Shown piece by piece: positions 33,186 to 44,949 of a stretch of DNA of 63,100 nt (position 1 is its first letter; each line of letters starts with the position of its first letter). The notes under the pieces were generated by a model. It saw only the letters and a list, made by a program, of their open reading frames with translations. It did not search any database and had not been told where the DNA came from. The stretch is from positions 635,305 through 698,404 of the forward strand of contig NW_022985202.1 of the NCBI RefSeq assembly GCF_010093535.1. The letters run 5' to 3'. The stretch is from Lindgomyces ingoldianus (lineage: Eukaryota; Ascomycota; Dothideomycetes; Pleosporales; Lindgomycetaceae). A program made the translations under genes and the position numbers.

Positions 33186-35032
33186 ACTTACCTAACAGGT
33201 TTGCCGGCCACTTTTGCTAAGCCCCTACTAAAACTACTCTATTCTAGCGCAAAACAGCCTACTTTAGCCCTATATAAAGTAATACAACATAAGATATTAT
33301 TTAAAGTCTACTTCTACTACTTACTTACATGTACACAAGTTATGCCTAGTCTAATTACACTGCTTATATTGCCTTTAACTTAGCTTACCTTTTTTAGCGC
33401 GCACCTGCGTCTTTAGCTTCTTTCTATTACTACGTGCTCTAAACTCTTTTAGAGTAGTTAGACAAGCTCTATCCTTAACTATTAAAGTCTTTTCTGCCTA
33501 AATTTGCTTTCTTTTATATAATCTACATTATATAGTAGCCTTATTTACTTCTTAAAGCTTTATAATCTCTTTTTACACTAACACTAGCTTATGCGCAATA
33601 ATTACTGCCCCTTTTAAGACCTTTTTAAAGGCCTTTACTATAGACATTAGTAAGCTATCTACATGCCTTTTAATTTTTACTTTGATAAGCATTAATTATA
33701 ACTTATATTTAAAAGTATTACTTAAAGTTTACAACTACTAGGGCTTATTATTAATAAGTAGTAGTAGTAATAGAGTACACAACTAGATATTAAGGGCTAT
33801 TTTAACTTATTTTAGGTTAAATAAAACTAAACAAGCGCTTTAAAACCTTTTTTAGATACTACTAAAAGTAATTACTGCATTATAAGCGCATATAAAGCAT
33901 AGTAGGAACTTAAGTTTTATAATATAAGTAATCTAGTTATACATAAGGTCTTTAGCTTAGCACTTATACACTTTCTTTAAAAGGGCAAAACAACCTATAT
34001 TAAAAGGCTGTAAAAGGTGTAATAAGTGTAAAAGCATATAAATAGTAATAATTTTATTTTTTTATAGTACTACTAGAAATTAAGCAAGTTATAGCTCTTA
34101 TAGCTATTAATAATAAAAAGCTAATAAGCGCTTATAACTTTTTTCTTTATATGCTTATTTAAGTGCTTTAACTACTATAGCCTAAGCTTATTTATTATCT
34201 AGCTGTTTGTAGAGACTGTAATAACCTAGTTCTAAAGTAGATTCTTCTTTTTATACTAGGCAAAGAGGTAATAGCAGCCCTTAAAAATAATAAAAAGCAA
34301 AATAGCCTACTCTATTATATTAATGCTTTAGATAACTATTATTTACTCTTTATTACTTTCCTATATTACTTTTAGCTGTTTTTATCTCTTTAAAGCTATA
34401 ATAACTACTTTAGTTAATATCTAGCCTATTATAAAGCTTAACTTATTAAAGTTATATGTGTCTTTATTTTAAATACTATACTTAGCTTTTATATTAGCTA
34501 CTAGGTAAAACTAGCTTTAGATAACCTCTAGATTCTTATAAAGTGCTCTTTTATAATTATACTTATAATTAAACTTTATTATAAACTTAGAGCAGTGCTT
34601 AACTTATATACTAGGCTAGTTTAAGCTAACTTAGCCTAGATTACGCTCTATGCGTAAGGAATTAGCTATATTAGCTATAGCTATAAGCTTAAAAAGAAAT
34701 CTGTGTGTAATAAGCTTAAGTATATACTTAATAACTACCTTCTTTTTAAGCTTAGTTAAATTCCTTAATTTAGGCTAGCATTTTACTTGTAAAGGCTGTC
34801 TAGCGCGTTAATTACTTAGTGTTGTGTAAAGGATATTATAGATAGCTACAGCGCGTTATAAAAAAAGTTTTAAGTCTTATTTAAAAGCTTAAAAAGTAAG
34901 CTATATTTAACATTCTTTAGAAGATTTAATCTAGTGTTGTTGTTAAGGCATTATGTAGATAGGTAGAGTGTGGTGGGGGCTTAGCAAAAGTGGCTAGCCA
35001 ACCTGTGTGGCCGGCCAACCTGTTAGGTACGT
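33186..35032 (-). mobile_element. FOT-b: near full-length Fot1/pogo transposon
   Basis: 1847 bp, flanked by TA (33184-33185, 35033-35034). The right end keeps the double GGCCGGCC-type repeat (tggctagccaacctgtgtggccggcc). The left end has lost one 19-bp unit (acctaacaggtttgccggcc). Typical Fot1 elements are about 1.9 kb. It is inserted in element T downstream of the T transposase. Confidence 0.9.
33390..34970 (-). pseudogene. FOT-b transposase (Fot1/pogo type)
   Basis: Minus strand. The N-terminal DNA-binding part is as in FOT-a (about 34960-34500). The catalytic part follows at 34330-33600 with TLITPFTAF and RLFCPFKESV near 33990-33960; in family members, recalled from memory, the corresponding block is PPHSSHLLQPLDVGCF with CFSPLKKAY. 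The C-terminus is Lys/Arg-rich (33520-33400). About 20 or more TAA/TAG codons. Acts, when intact, as a cut-and-paste DDE transposase. Confidence 0.82.
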
Positions 35033-35049
35033 TACACTTCCTATAATTA

Positions 35050-36130
35050 GCTAGTGTAATTTTTGCCTACTCCTCTTTAAGGATATCTACTATCTGCTTG
35101 CAAGTAGTAATATATTCTTGTTGCTTTAAGATGCAGAGCTTTATAATCTGCTAAAGGTTCTTAATTAGGTTTAAATTAGGACTTTGTAGAGGCTAATCTA
35201 TCTATATTATGCCATAGTTGTCTATATACTTTTAGGTAGCCTTTGCTGTGTAAATAGGTGCTCTATCTTGCATCTATATGCTAATACCGCGTTCCTCTGT
35301 AAGCTGCTGATAAAATAGGATACTAACATTGTTTGCAGTTACGGAGCTCTCCATGCGCTAGCCACCAACACTCCTTTTTTGGCGTGCTGCTGCCTAGCAA
35401 TGCCACCTGCTGCAGCCTAGAGCTATTGGTGGCCTTAAGTCACATGATGGGTTCATCTAGTACTATATAAACCTGTAGTTGCCCTCCTTTAGCAATACAA
35501 TCCAGTTCCTCATGTCTTTGGTGCTCCACATAGCTTCACAAACATTGTATAGAATCTAGCAGTATTTGCTAGCATTATTGCGCTTGCCTTCCTTATTAAT
35601 AAACAGCTCTAATTTAAAATTAAAAGAGATTACACTAAATACAGAGACTATAGTCCTTCTAGACTTAAAGGTAGGCTTTAGGTACTAACTCTTATATGCT
35701 TTTCTATGCTGCTAATGTACATATTAAGGTGTAGTGTCTAATCTAACTTTAAATGTTGCTTTATTATAAAAAGCTACACAAGATATGTCTTTTACCTTGT
35801 TATATTAATAGGTTTAAGTAAATTAGAGTTGCTTTTCTTTGTGTATAGCTAACAACTAAGGCTTGCAACGTAGGCAGAAGGCGTAGTACTTATGTTTTAT
35901 AAGGTATCTTCTTACAGTACTAGTATAAATGTAGCAGTAGGTCTTTAATAGTGTTGTAATAGTTTAGAGCGTAGTAAAGAGATTATTTACTGCCTAGCAA
36001 ATTAAATGCCTCTTAGCGCGTTTATTAAGCGTTAGAGGTTAGCCTGTATGCAGAGCTTTTGTATAGGTAGGCAGGGGCTGCTTGCTCAGCCAGCGGATGT
36101 TGTATGTAACTGTTGACTTAGGAATGCTAA
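35050..36130 (-). pseudogene. Tc1-like transposase of element T
   Basis: Minus strand. N-terminal half: TVRRYLIKHKYYAFCLRCKP near 35940-35880, KVKDISCVAFYNKATFKVRL near 35790-35730 (first catalytic Asp position). Middle: CG-retaining stretch 35340-35560. C-terminal: MQDRAPIYTAKAT near 35270-35235 (second catalytic Asp, mutated context), QSPNLNLIKNL near 35190-35160 (SPDLNPIENLW in the family) and CKQIVDILKEEQAKI at the end near 35060. About 1.08 kb, matching the usual 340-350 residues. Broken by stops and by shifts between frames in the middle. Confidence 0.8.
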
Positions 36131-36348
36131 GATAACGTAAGATTTTGCTAGCGCTTACGCTATAGAGGTGGAATTGCTATCTTATATTAACAGAGGATTT
36201 AGATAGCTCTTTGCAACAGGTTTTATTTACTTTTGTAACTATTAAAAAAGGTGGTAATTTAATTAAGTTACCTTTAATTAAAATCTAACTATTGTGGGGT
36301 AGCCTAGACCTCTTACTAGAGTGGCTAATAACTTTTAGTAGGCGACTG

Positions 36349-38579
36349 TACATAGCTCTTAGGCTTACTTCTATAGCTAGAAGTAGTCTTTAGCTTATCC
36401 TCTAGATAGTTAGTAATTAGGTAAGAATTTCTTTTTTTTTCTTTATCTAAGTAGCTAGTAAACACTAGGCAGGATTTTTTATATAGTTAGGTTGTTTTGC
36501 CTTTTACTTTTTATATAAGGCAGAGGTTAAAAAATTAAACCTTTATGCTTTATTAAGTTGTATGCTATAATCTTAAAAGTGCTATTAGTAATTAGAGTGT
36601 TTATCTTTATGCACTCTAATTCTTTAAATAGTTTTCTAGGTGTAGTAATTACACTGTCTGTATAAAGCTTAATAGATAAGGCCTAAGTATTCTTTTTCTT
36701 CTAGGTTAGAAATACTTAGTCTAGACTTTACGTAGGTTTCCTTTGCCTTTTACTTCTTCTAGTATCTATATCTTCCCTTTGCACTAGTGCAGCATTGCTA
36801 TTCTAAGGGGCTTAGTTTATAGTAGGCTCTAGTTCTGCCTCTGCAGCATTTTTGTAAGGTTGTTCTCTTTTCCTCTTTTATAAGAGATCTTTTTATATAG
36901 AGGTTAGTTTACCTAGGTCTTTTGTTGCAGGTAGGTTGTCTTTCTCTTTTTCCTTATAGTACAGTTTAACCTGTGTATATTAGAGCTTTAGTAGGCTATT
37001 TTCTTTTAATAATAATAGCTTTCTCTTTAATGCTTTTAATTTTATATAAGCTAGTCTAGCCTTTTTTCTTCTTTTATGCTATAATTTTTAAGCTAAGAGA
37101 GAAGTTACAAACTTTATCTGTTATAAAGCTATTATAAGTGTTAATTATATAATTAATGTTTACTTTTACATAGTCTTTTTAAAGTATTTTTATTACCTTT
37201 TACATAGCACTTGCTTATGTAATAATATTTAGTAATAGTAAAAAGTCTAAGTTAATTCTTAGGTATGCTCTAAAGACTAGCAGTGTAGGTACTAGACTGT
37301 GCAGACTAGCAGTATTATTTAAAGCCTTAACTGCTATCTGTAGAATAGCCTTATCCTCTGTACAGTTACCTAGCTTAGTCTTTAGAATGTTAAACACTTA
37401 TTAGAGAGGTGTATGCACACGCTTAACTTTTCTAACTACCTAATATACTTCTATAGGCATTTGCCTACATGTAGCTCTTATAATTTTTACATAAGCTTAA
37501 AAATCCTCTAAAGTAAAGTTTATACTAGAGTTGTGCACAATGTAGTCTAGGGGTCCCTAATAAGTGTTAATCTAGCATTTGCATAGTGCATCCTAGGTAT
37601 CTTGTGTAGACATAGATTTTAGAAATACAGTAGCCTAAAATAATGTATCTACATTAATAACATGTAAAACATTTTTATAATTAATTTATATAACATTAAT
37701 AACAAGTTTATAGTTAAAGTAGGTGTTATTTTTAATTATAAACTTAAATCTTTATAAGGCCTAGTTATATAATTAGTAGAAGTAGTAGAACTTCTTAATC
37801 TCTTCTAACACTGCAGCATTAATGTTGTAGCTAGCGCTAGTTATCATCTTCTAAAGTCTTTTTGTACAGGGGTGTCTAAATTAGTAGTAAAGGCAGTAAA
37901 GTGTTAATTTAGTAAAAAAGAACATAAATTTTTCTTTACTAACATTAAAAAAAAAGGTTCTTATTTTTATATAATAAGAACAGTAGTTTTATTCTTATGT
38001 ATAATAACATTTAAAATGTTGTTAAAGTATGCCTTAAGTTAGTTAGCATTAGCTAGTAATAGTAGAAATAGTGTTAAAGTTTCTAAAATATAGTATATAA
38101 CTAAACTAATTAAGTTTTAGATTTATATAGTACTAATTAATCTCTTTAGTCTCTACTCTTTAAAGCTAATATCTGTTTAGCCAAGTGTTTAATTAATTTT
38201 TATATATAAGTTCTTTTATATGTACAACTTAACTTAAGACTTGCTAATAGTAGAGATTTTTACTACACCTATATCTTACAGTTTGCCTTAGTATACTATA
38301 TAGTATTAGTTGTTAAGAGTAAACTGCTTAGCATACTTCTTAGGTTTAATGCTGTAGATGTCCTCTTCTGTTGCATAGTGTAGGTAAGTAGTAAAAGTAA
38401 AGTTGTTAATACCTTTGTTAGCATTTTTACTCTTTTATTTTATTTTTTTTTATTATGCAAATTATTTTTTTTAGAGTAACCTTTAAAGTTTTAGATGTAT
38501 AAAGTAATAGCTTTATATAATAAGGTTTTATTATAAAAATCTTTATATAAGGTAACATACTACTTCTTTACTTATATAT
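36349..38579 (-). pseudogene. Copia C4 RT start, integrase, protease, gag end
   Basis: Minus strand, collinear with C3 28130-30240. RT start at 36350-36760; integrase 36900-37900 including an open 60-codon piece (37397-37215) reading ILQIAVKALNNTASLHSLVP, the counterpart of C3 near 29275; protease 38000-38330 (YYIVY near 38300); gag tail to 38579, where gypsy J begins. Less mutated than C3 in the integrase. Confidence 0.85.
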
Positions 38580-38806
38580 TGTGACGGCTGCTGCGAGCAG
38601 AGCTAGCTGCAGGTCACAGGACTACGAGGCGGCCTTGCGAGGCGCTAGCCTATAGAGGCCTAGCGCCTCCACAGTCACCTCCTTACGCCTGCGCGCCTTG
38701 TATCTACCTTTCTTCTCCATCCTAGTGTAGCTAAAATAGAGCCAACATACTCTATTAATACTCTAAAATGCAAGAGCCTAAGCCTGTCCCTACATTACAC
38801 TAGAAT
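38580..38806 (+). repeat. Putative 5' LTR of gypsy J
   Basis: Starts TGTGACGG. The right boundary is uncertain; cattaca near 38800-38806 would be a RIP-decayed end matching TGTGACG by inversion. The first 120 bp are CG-rich and unmutated. A hairpin (gaggcgctag at 38639-38648 with ctagcgcctc at 38660-38669) lies within it. No second LTR is in the window to confirm. Confidence 0.5.
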
Positions 38807-39287
38807 CTATCACCTTACTTAGCTAGTAATAGTAACATAATATCTAGTTAAACTAATTAATCTACCTACATGTGCAACTTAATAATAACTAACACCTTAA
38901 GCACCTATAGCATAACTACACTATGTTGTTAGTTTGTCTTAGAAGTACAGTTGCTTACTATAGCAGTTCTAATACTACTAAGTAAGGCTTAAAGAGAGTT
39001 AATAGACAATAGTTTAACGAAAGCACACTACAGCTAGCTAGAAAAGCTAATTAGTCTGCTGCTTTTACTTAATAAATAAGCGCTTAAAGAGTACTAGATC
39101 TATAAGCCCTACATAGGCTAGACAGAAGGTTAATAATGCATACATTGCTTATATAAAGAGAGCTATAAAAGGTCTGCCTTTTATAAGAAAAGAAACTACT
39201 ACTTTACTAACTACGAAAAGTACTACCTACTTATAACTTTTTCTAGTAAAAGAACTAACTACAGCTGCCACACTTACAGTATATAGA
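38807..39287 (+). pseudogene. Gypsy J gag, part 1
   Basis: Plus-strand frames with TAA/TAG, for example LISLLLLNK near 39050 and YKESYKRSAFYKKRNYYFTNYEKYY near 39150-39225, a Lys/Tyr-rich stretch. No motif firmly recognised; called gag by position between LTR and protease. Ends at ataga (39283-39287). Confidence 0.45.
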
Positions 39288-39605
39288 TGTCACGATTATG
39301 CACGAGTAAGGTTATAGAGCTTCGCGGAGGTCTAGTTTAATTACTACGTAAGGTATTATAGTAGGTACAAGATGTTGTGTAAGGAATAGGAAGGTTTAGA
39401 AGAAAATTAGTAATTAAATACTTAGCTTAGAAGTCTAAGCGCTTTAAGTATAAATTAAGCCTGTTTTAGGTTTAGTTAGTGTTAAGGCAGTTTATGCTTA
39501 AGTTTATATCTATGTTATGTTGTATTTATGTTAGACATGCACTAATAATACTCTAGTACACGTCTAATACAGTTATGTCTAGAATCTAGAGAGGATACTG
39601 TAACA
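39288..39605 (-). repeat. 3' LTR of gypsy F2
   Basis: Outer left end intact (tgtcacgattatgcacgagtaagg, gcttcgcggagg), inner right end mutated (gaggatactgtaaca). Bordered on its inner side by a G-tract polypurine sequence (nine C on this strand at about 39609-39617). Confidence 0.93.
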
Positions 39606-42600
39606 GTACCCCCCCCCTTATTAAGAAGGGAATCCTTTACATTAGTAGTTCTAGCATTAAGTTGTCTTTATTAGGGTATAGGTTTAGTTTAGATAAGTAT
39701 TAGGTGTAAAATTAAGTTACTGTAGAGTTCTTTTATAGAGCTTTTATAGGTTCCTATAACAGTTTATTATATCTAGTCTATTTTATAAAGTATTTATAGA
39801 TATGTTTTTTCTTATTAAACTAAATCTATTTAATGTCTTTTATAATGTATTTTAGTTTATTATTTATAATAATAAGTTTAGGTAGCAAGTTTAGCTATCT
39901 AGGTAGATAGTTAGATTTAGAGGCTGCTTAGCGCAGCAATAATACGTGGAACACAGGGTGTATCTTTATGCTGTTAGGTAGAATTAATTAGTAAGCATGT
40001 AATAAAACTATATAAGCTACTATAAAGAGGCTAAGGTTTTTCTAATTAAGTTTTTTTAATTATTAGTTTATTTAGATATTTCTAGCGTCTAGCTAAACCT
40101 TCTTGCTAGCTACATACATAGGGGCAGAGGTTTAGAATTAGTTTATGTACTCTTGTTAAAAAGCTTAAGCCTATATAAGCTCTTTATAAACATATTTAGA
40201 TATATTTTAGATTTTATTAATAAGTCTATTTATATCTATTACTTGTACAAATTAATAAGTTAGTTAAAGGGTATTTATAAGTAGTTTAAATCTTATTTAG
40301 GGGTAGTATTTATAGTTTACTAAGAATAAAGATACTTATGTTAATTTAAATATTATGTTATTAGCTTTAAACTATGCTATAGCTAACTATTTTACCTAGT
40401 TGTCCTACTAGTAGTTTGTGTACACTTATAGGACTTATTTTATTACAGTGTTTACATTCTTAGTCTAGCTGTTAGTCTCTAGGTAAAAAGCTGTAGATAA
40501 ATAGAGGACAATTTAAAGCTGTTTATAGAGTTTGTCCTAGAAGGCTAAGACAAACTGCGTACCTCTATTTAATATAATTATGTTAGGCAGGCTATAGTAA
40601 ACCTATACATATTAGTAGAATAACTAGGCTATATTAGGGGCAGTTATAAAGAAACATAGTATTAAGTGTTAATACTTAGTTAAGTAATTAATAACTACTA
40701 TAATATTTATGTACTTTTTAGATAAAAGTAAGTTTATAATAAAATTAATTAATATGTCTTTCTAAGCTTATTTAGAGATTAGAAGTAGTTTAAGCAGGCT
40801 ATTATACCTTTCTTAAAAGGCCTTTACTTTACAGCAAGTATAGCAACATAATATGTATTAGCGTATAGTATAGAACATGCAGGGCTAGTAGTACTCTCTC
40901 TATAGTAGGTTAAGAGTCTTTCCTCTGCCTAGGTGTCCTCTAACAGGCAAGTTATGTATAATTTAAAGTAGTTTAATTCTTAGTTTATTAAAATTAGAAA
41001 TTATAAGTTAGTTATAGTAATATAGCTTACTATTTTAGTTTTTATAGTTAGCTAGTGTTACCTTCTTTAACTAACTAGCGCTGTTTTAAAGCAGGTTTAA
41101 AGTTTCTTAAATAAATTTATTATTTAGATACTTATTAGTAATAATTTAATTAATTATTTAATTTATTTTATTTAAGTTAAGGTTTAAAAATAGCTTAAGT
41201 TAAAGTAAAGTTTAGTGTTAAGCCTTTTACACTTCTTTCTAAGCAAGGACATTTTAGGATTGCCTTATAAAGGCATCTAGTTTCCCTCTGTCTTAACTAG
41301 GATAATAAGTAATCTTAAAATTAAAATAAGATAAGTATTTAGACTAATAAGCTTATTAGTAGCTAAGTTATTTTATAGTTATAAAGTACTATAAGTTCTT
41401 ATAGTTAGATAGAACTTGTATTAGATGCGCTGCACTTTCTAGTTTAGGTTGCTATTATTTAAAGCAGTGTACTATAGCAAGTAATTTTTTATTATAGATT
41501 TTATAATTACCTTCTACAGGACTTATTCTTTTTAAGAAGTATATAATAGGCCTAATAGTCCTGTCTAGCTTAGTCTAGGAGAGAACTCCTGCTACTACGT
41601 AGTCTAAGGTATTAGCTTCTATAAGTATTAGTAGTTTAGAGTTAAAGTAGTAGAGTATTAAAGCTTTAGTAAAAGCTTTCTTTAGCTAGTTAAAAAACTA
41701 TTAGTAATTTAAGTTAAAGTTAAATTAAACCTTTTTTTTAGTAAGTATAATTATAAGGCTTACTAGCTATAAAAAGTTATTAATAAATTATTAGTAAAAG
41801 TTAGTAAATCTTATAAAGGCTTAAACATTTTTTATGTCTTTTAAGTATTACTAATCTAGCATAGTCTAAACCTTAATAGGGTCTATTTAAATGCTATCTA
41901 TAGAGATTACATATTTTAAATATGTAACCTTTAATTAGTAGAACTTACATTTGTTTATGTTAAGTTACAGACCTGCTTCTTTTATAGCCTTTAGCACTAA
42001 GCGTACATGCTGTTTATGCTCTAAAAGGCTATTACTATAGATTAGAATATTATTAATATACACAGTGTAGAACACATTTAGGTAGGGTTAGAGTAAGTTA
42101 TTTACAAAATGTTAAAAAGTACTAGGCGCGTTAGCTAAGCTAAAAGGCATTACTAAGTACTTAAATAGTCTATATTAGGTCTAAAATGCTATTAGCTACT
42201 TATTACTCTTTACTATCTTTAGCTTATTAAAGGCAGTAATAATATCTAACTTTATAAAATACTTTGCTTTACTTAGTTAGCTTAAGGTTTTTTATAAAAG
42301 AGAAATTAAGTATTAGTTTTTAATAGTAACAGCATTTAGTTCTTAGTAGTTAACATAGAATTAAAGCCTACTTCTAAGTTTCTTTATAAATAGTATAAGT
42401 AACACTACTAGTAAAAAGCTAGCTTAAATAAACTTTTTTTTTAAGTTCTTATTAAAGTATTTTTAAAGCACTTTTAATTTATTTAGTAACATTTTATATA
42501 GTAGCCTATAACTAGGTTGTTTACTAGGCTTAAAAGTTATCTAGTAATTATATAAATATTATATTAGAAGCTTATTAGACTTATCTTAAAAAAAGACATA

Positions 42601-44631
42601 TAACAAGTTATAGTAGTCTTAAAGGACTATTATCTTTAGGTTAGTATGTTTTTAAAGAGCTAAAGCTTAGTCTATATTAGAAATTATAACTGTGTAGATT
42701 TTATAATTTAGTTATTAAGCTAGAGTTATAAATAAGGCAGGTTTTATGTAGCAGATGTCTATCTGCTGTTTAAGTTCTAGTTTATGTTTAAATTAAGTAA
42801 GTAAAGGTTTTTTAAAGGCTTCTTTTTCTTTAGGTTTAAGTAGTTATTAAATTATTTTATATAGCTTATCTTAGTAAAAGGCCTAGCTTATTAGCCTTAC
42901 TTAAGTAGTTTTTCTCTAGGTTATTAAAAAGTAAGTCTAAAAATCTTCTATATTAAGTGCTATTTAAGTGTTATTTAGGTGTAAGCATAAGTATATATCT
43001 TAGCATTAAAAAGAGTTAAAGTTTAAAACTTACTTAGTAATTAAAAGCAACCTTATGCTAATACAGCTATAGTTGTTCTAGAATTAGGTTATAATGTTCT
43101 ATGTTTATTATATAGAGTTTAATCTGCTTTTTATAGTGTTAGTAAGTAATTATAATAGTTATAGTACAGAAGATAAAACTTTTTTTAAGTTATTTTCTAT
43201 TAAATCTAGTTAGGTAAATTATTTAGGTAAGTAGTGTTAATTAAAGATTTAGTTTACACACTAGTTCTTTATTAATATAACTTATACTGTTTACTTCTAA
43301 GTTAATAAAAGCTTATATTAAAGCTAATATAGTTTTTTATTATAAATATATAAAAATATTAACTTAGTACTTTTAGTTATTAGTAGGGGACTTAGCTTAT
43401 AAGTTAGCAAAGATTTAGTGTTAAATTAGTCCTAGAGGGCAACTTAGCCCTAGAACAAGCCTTTTTACAGGCTTCTACTGCTATAGCTGCAGCTACGTTA
43501 AGAGTAGCAAAAAAGATTAGAGCTTAAATATAAGTTAAAGCCCTTATAAAAACAAGATTAAAATAGTAAAGATTTTTAATAAGTACTAGCAGCACTACTT
43601 GTGTAGACTTAAAAAAGAGAAATAAAGTAGTTTTAAAAAATATAACTATGCTTACTACACTTAAAACATTAACTTTTTTTTTTTATAATCTTTATACTTT
43701 CTAGAACTAACTAAAGCATAATTTAAATTAATTTTTATTATATTAGAGTTTTTATTTATAACTGCGCTAGTTTAGGGGCGTATTAGAGCTTATATAAGGA
43801 GGAACCTTATGTTATTATTGTAGGTAGCAATTAGGTTTACATACGCGTTAAGGTTATTTAAAAGAGGTTCTTCTACTATAGCGTGTTACAGTTTAGTTAA
43901 AAGAGAGTTATATAAGGCTATAATTAGACCTATTTTATTTAGGCCTATATTAAATGCAAGTTAGCAGAACTTAGTAAAGTGTAAAGTAAAGCTTTTTTTT
44001 TTATTATAAGGTGTTTAGGTAACTTAGGGCTATTAACTTTTTATTTAAGTCTTTATAAATTACTTATAAAAACACTATAAATTAATCTAAGTTAATAATA
44101 TCTTTATTTATTAGTAAGTTAATTAAGGCTGTTATATTATAGTTAAGTTAAAAGTAAGTATATAGTAACTAAAAGTGTTTAAAGAAAAATTAGTTTATAT
44201 TTCTTTAAAGTTTGTATTAAAGCTTATGTAAAAAAAAAGGTAGGTCTTTTTATTTTCTATTAAATAGCAGGGGATTAAAAAGTTAGTTAGATTTTATTAC
44301 TAAGTTAAAAAAGTTACAAGTTATAGGCAGCATTAGGCAGAAAAGAGTTAAGCTATCTCTAAACTTTTAGGTAAGCTTTAAGGCTAGTAAGTTTTTAGTT
44401 TTTACTACTATAATAAAAGTTAAGGCAGAAATAGACTACTTAATAATATAAAGCTGTTTTTTAAAGTCTTTTTAAAAAGCTTTAAAGCTTATAATATAGC
44501 AGCTTTTTTATAAAGTAAGCGCTTTTTAAAAGGCTTTTTAGCTTACTTTAATAGCTAAGAGTTATGTAAGTACTAAGCTTATTAAATTAAATTTAAAGGC
44601 TATTCTTAGCTAAAGTTTTAACATAATGTAA
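39606..44631 (-). pseudogene. Gypsy F2 Gag-Pol polyprotein
   Basis: Collinear with F1 on the opposite strand. Integrase lies at 39640-41000, RNase H near 41400-41650, RT at 41650-42400 with active site YINNILIYS near 42040-42072, and the nucleocapsid knuckle near 43630-43675; gag lies to 44600. Catalytic Asp-Asp is Asn-Asn, as in F1, F3 and F4. TAA/TAG stops throughout. Confidence 0.87.
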
Positions 44632-44949
44632 TGTTATAATTATGCATAAGTAAGGTTATAGAGCTTTATAGAGGTCTAGTTTAATTACTACATAAGGTAT
44701 TATAGTAGGTACAAGACATTATGTAAGAAATAAAAAAGTTTAAAAAGAAATTAGTAATTAAATACTTAGCTTAAAAGTCTAAGCGCTTTAGGTATAAATT
44801 AAGCCTATTTTAGGTTTAGTTAGTGTTAAGGCAGTTTATGCTTAAGTTTATGTCTGTGTTGTGTTGTGTTTATGTCAGACGTGCACTAATAATACTCTAG
44901 TACGCGTCTAATACGGTTATGTCTAGGATCCGGGGAGGATACCGTGACA
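44632..44949 (-). repeat. 5' LTR of gypsy F2
   Basis: Inner left end mutated (tgttataattatgcataagtaagg), outer right end intact (gtacgcgtctaatacgg, atccggggaggataccgtgaca). Confidence 0.93.

Larger units (their letters stand above)
32954..36348 (-). mobile_element. Tc1-like DNA transposon T, carrying FOT-b
   Basis: Ends are inverted over about 25 bp: right end, read inward, CAGTCGCCTACTAAAAG, left end AAGTTGCCTACTAAAAG, continuing TTATTAGC. Both abut TA (32952-32953, 36349-36350), the Tc1/mariner target. Without FOT-b the element is about 1546 bp, normal for Tc1-like elements. Its transposase is on the minus strand. Confidence 0.87.
22858..38579 (-). mobile_element. Family-A copia C4 (3' part), host of many insertions
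   Basis: A minus-sense copia whose 3' LTR is at 22858-23137. Its pieces, in genomic order, are 23138-23705, 24073-24228, 25361-25788, 32162-32215, 32514-32953 and 36349-38579. Taken as reverse complement they read from the 3' end of RNase H back to gag. Joins across each insertion are confirmed by target duplications and by alignment with C3. It is cut at 38579 by gypsy J, so its 5' end lies past the window or beyond J. Heavily RIP-mutated. Confidence 0.88.
39288..44949 (-). mobile_element. Complete gypsy retrotransposon F2
   Basis: 5662 bp, LTRs 39288-39605 and 44632-44949 (318 bp each), target duplication ataga on both sides (39283-39287, 44950-44954). Minus-sense member of the F family. 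Inserted in the gag region of J. Confidence 0.94.

Noticed and set aside
22858..38579. A single long inverted repeat formed by C3 and C4
   Set aside because: They are same-family copies in opposite orientation, but C3 has its own LTRs and target duplication within C4, so independent insertion explains the arrangement.
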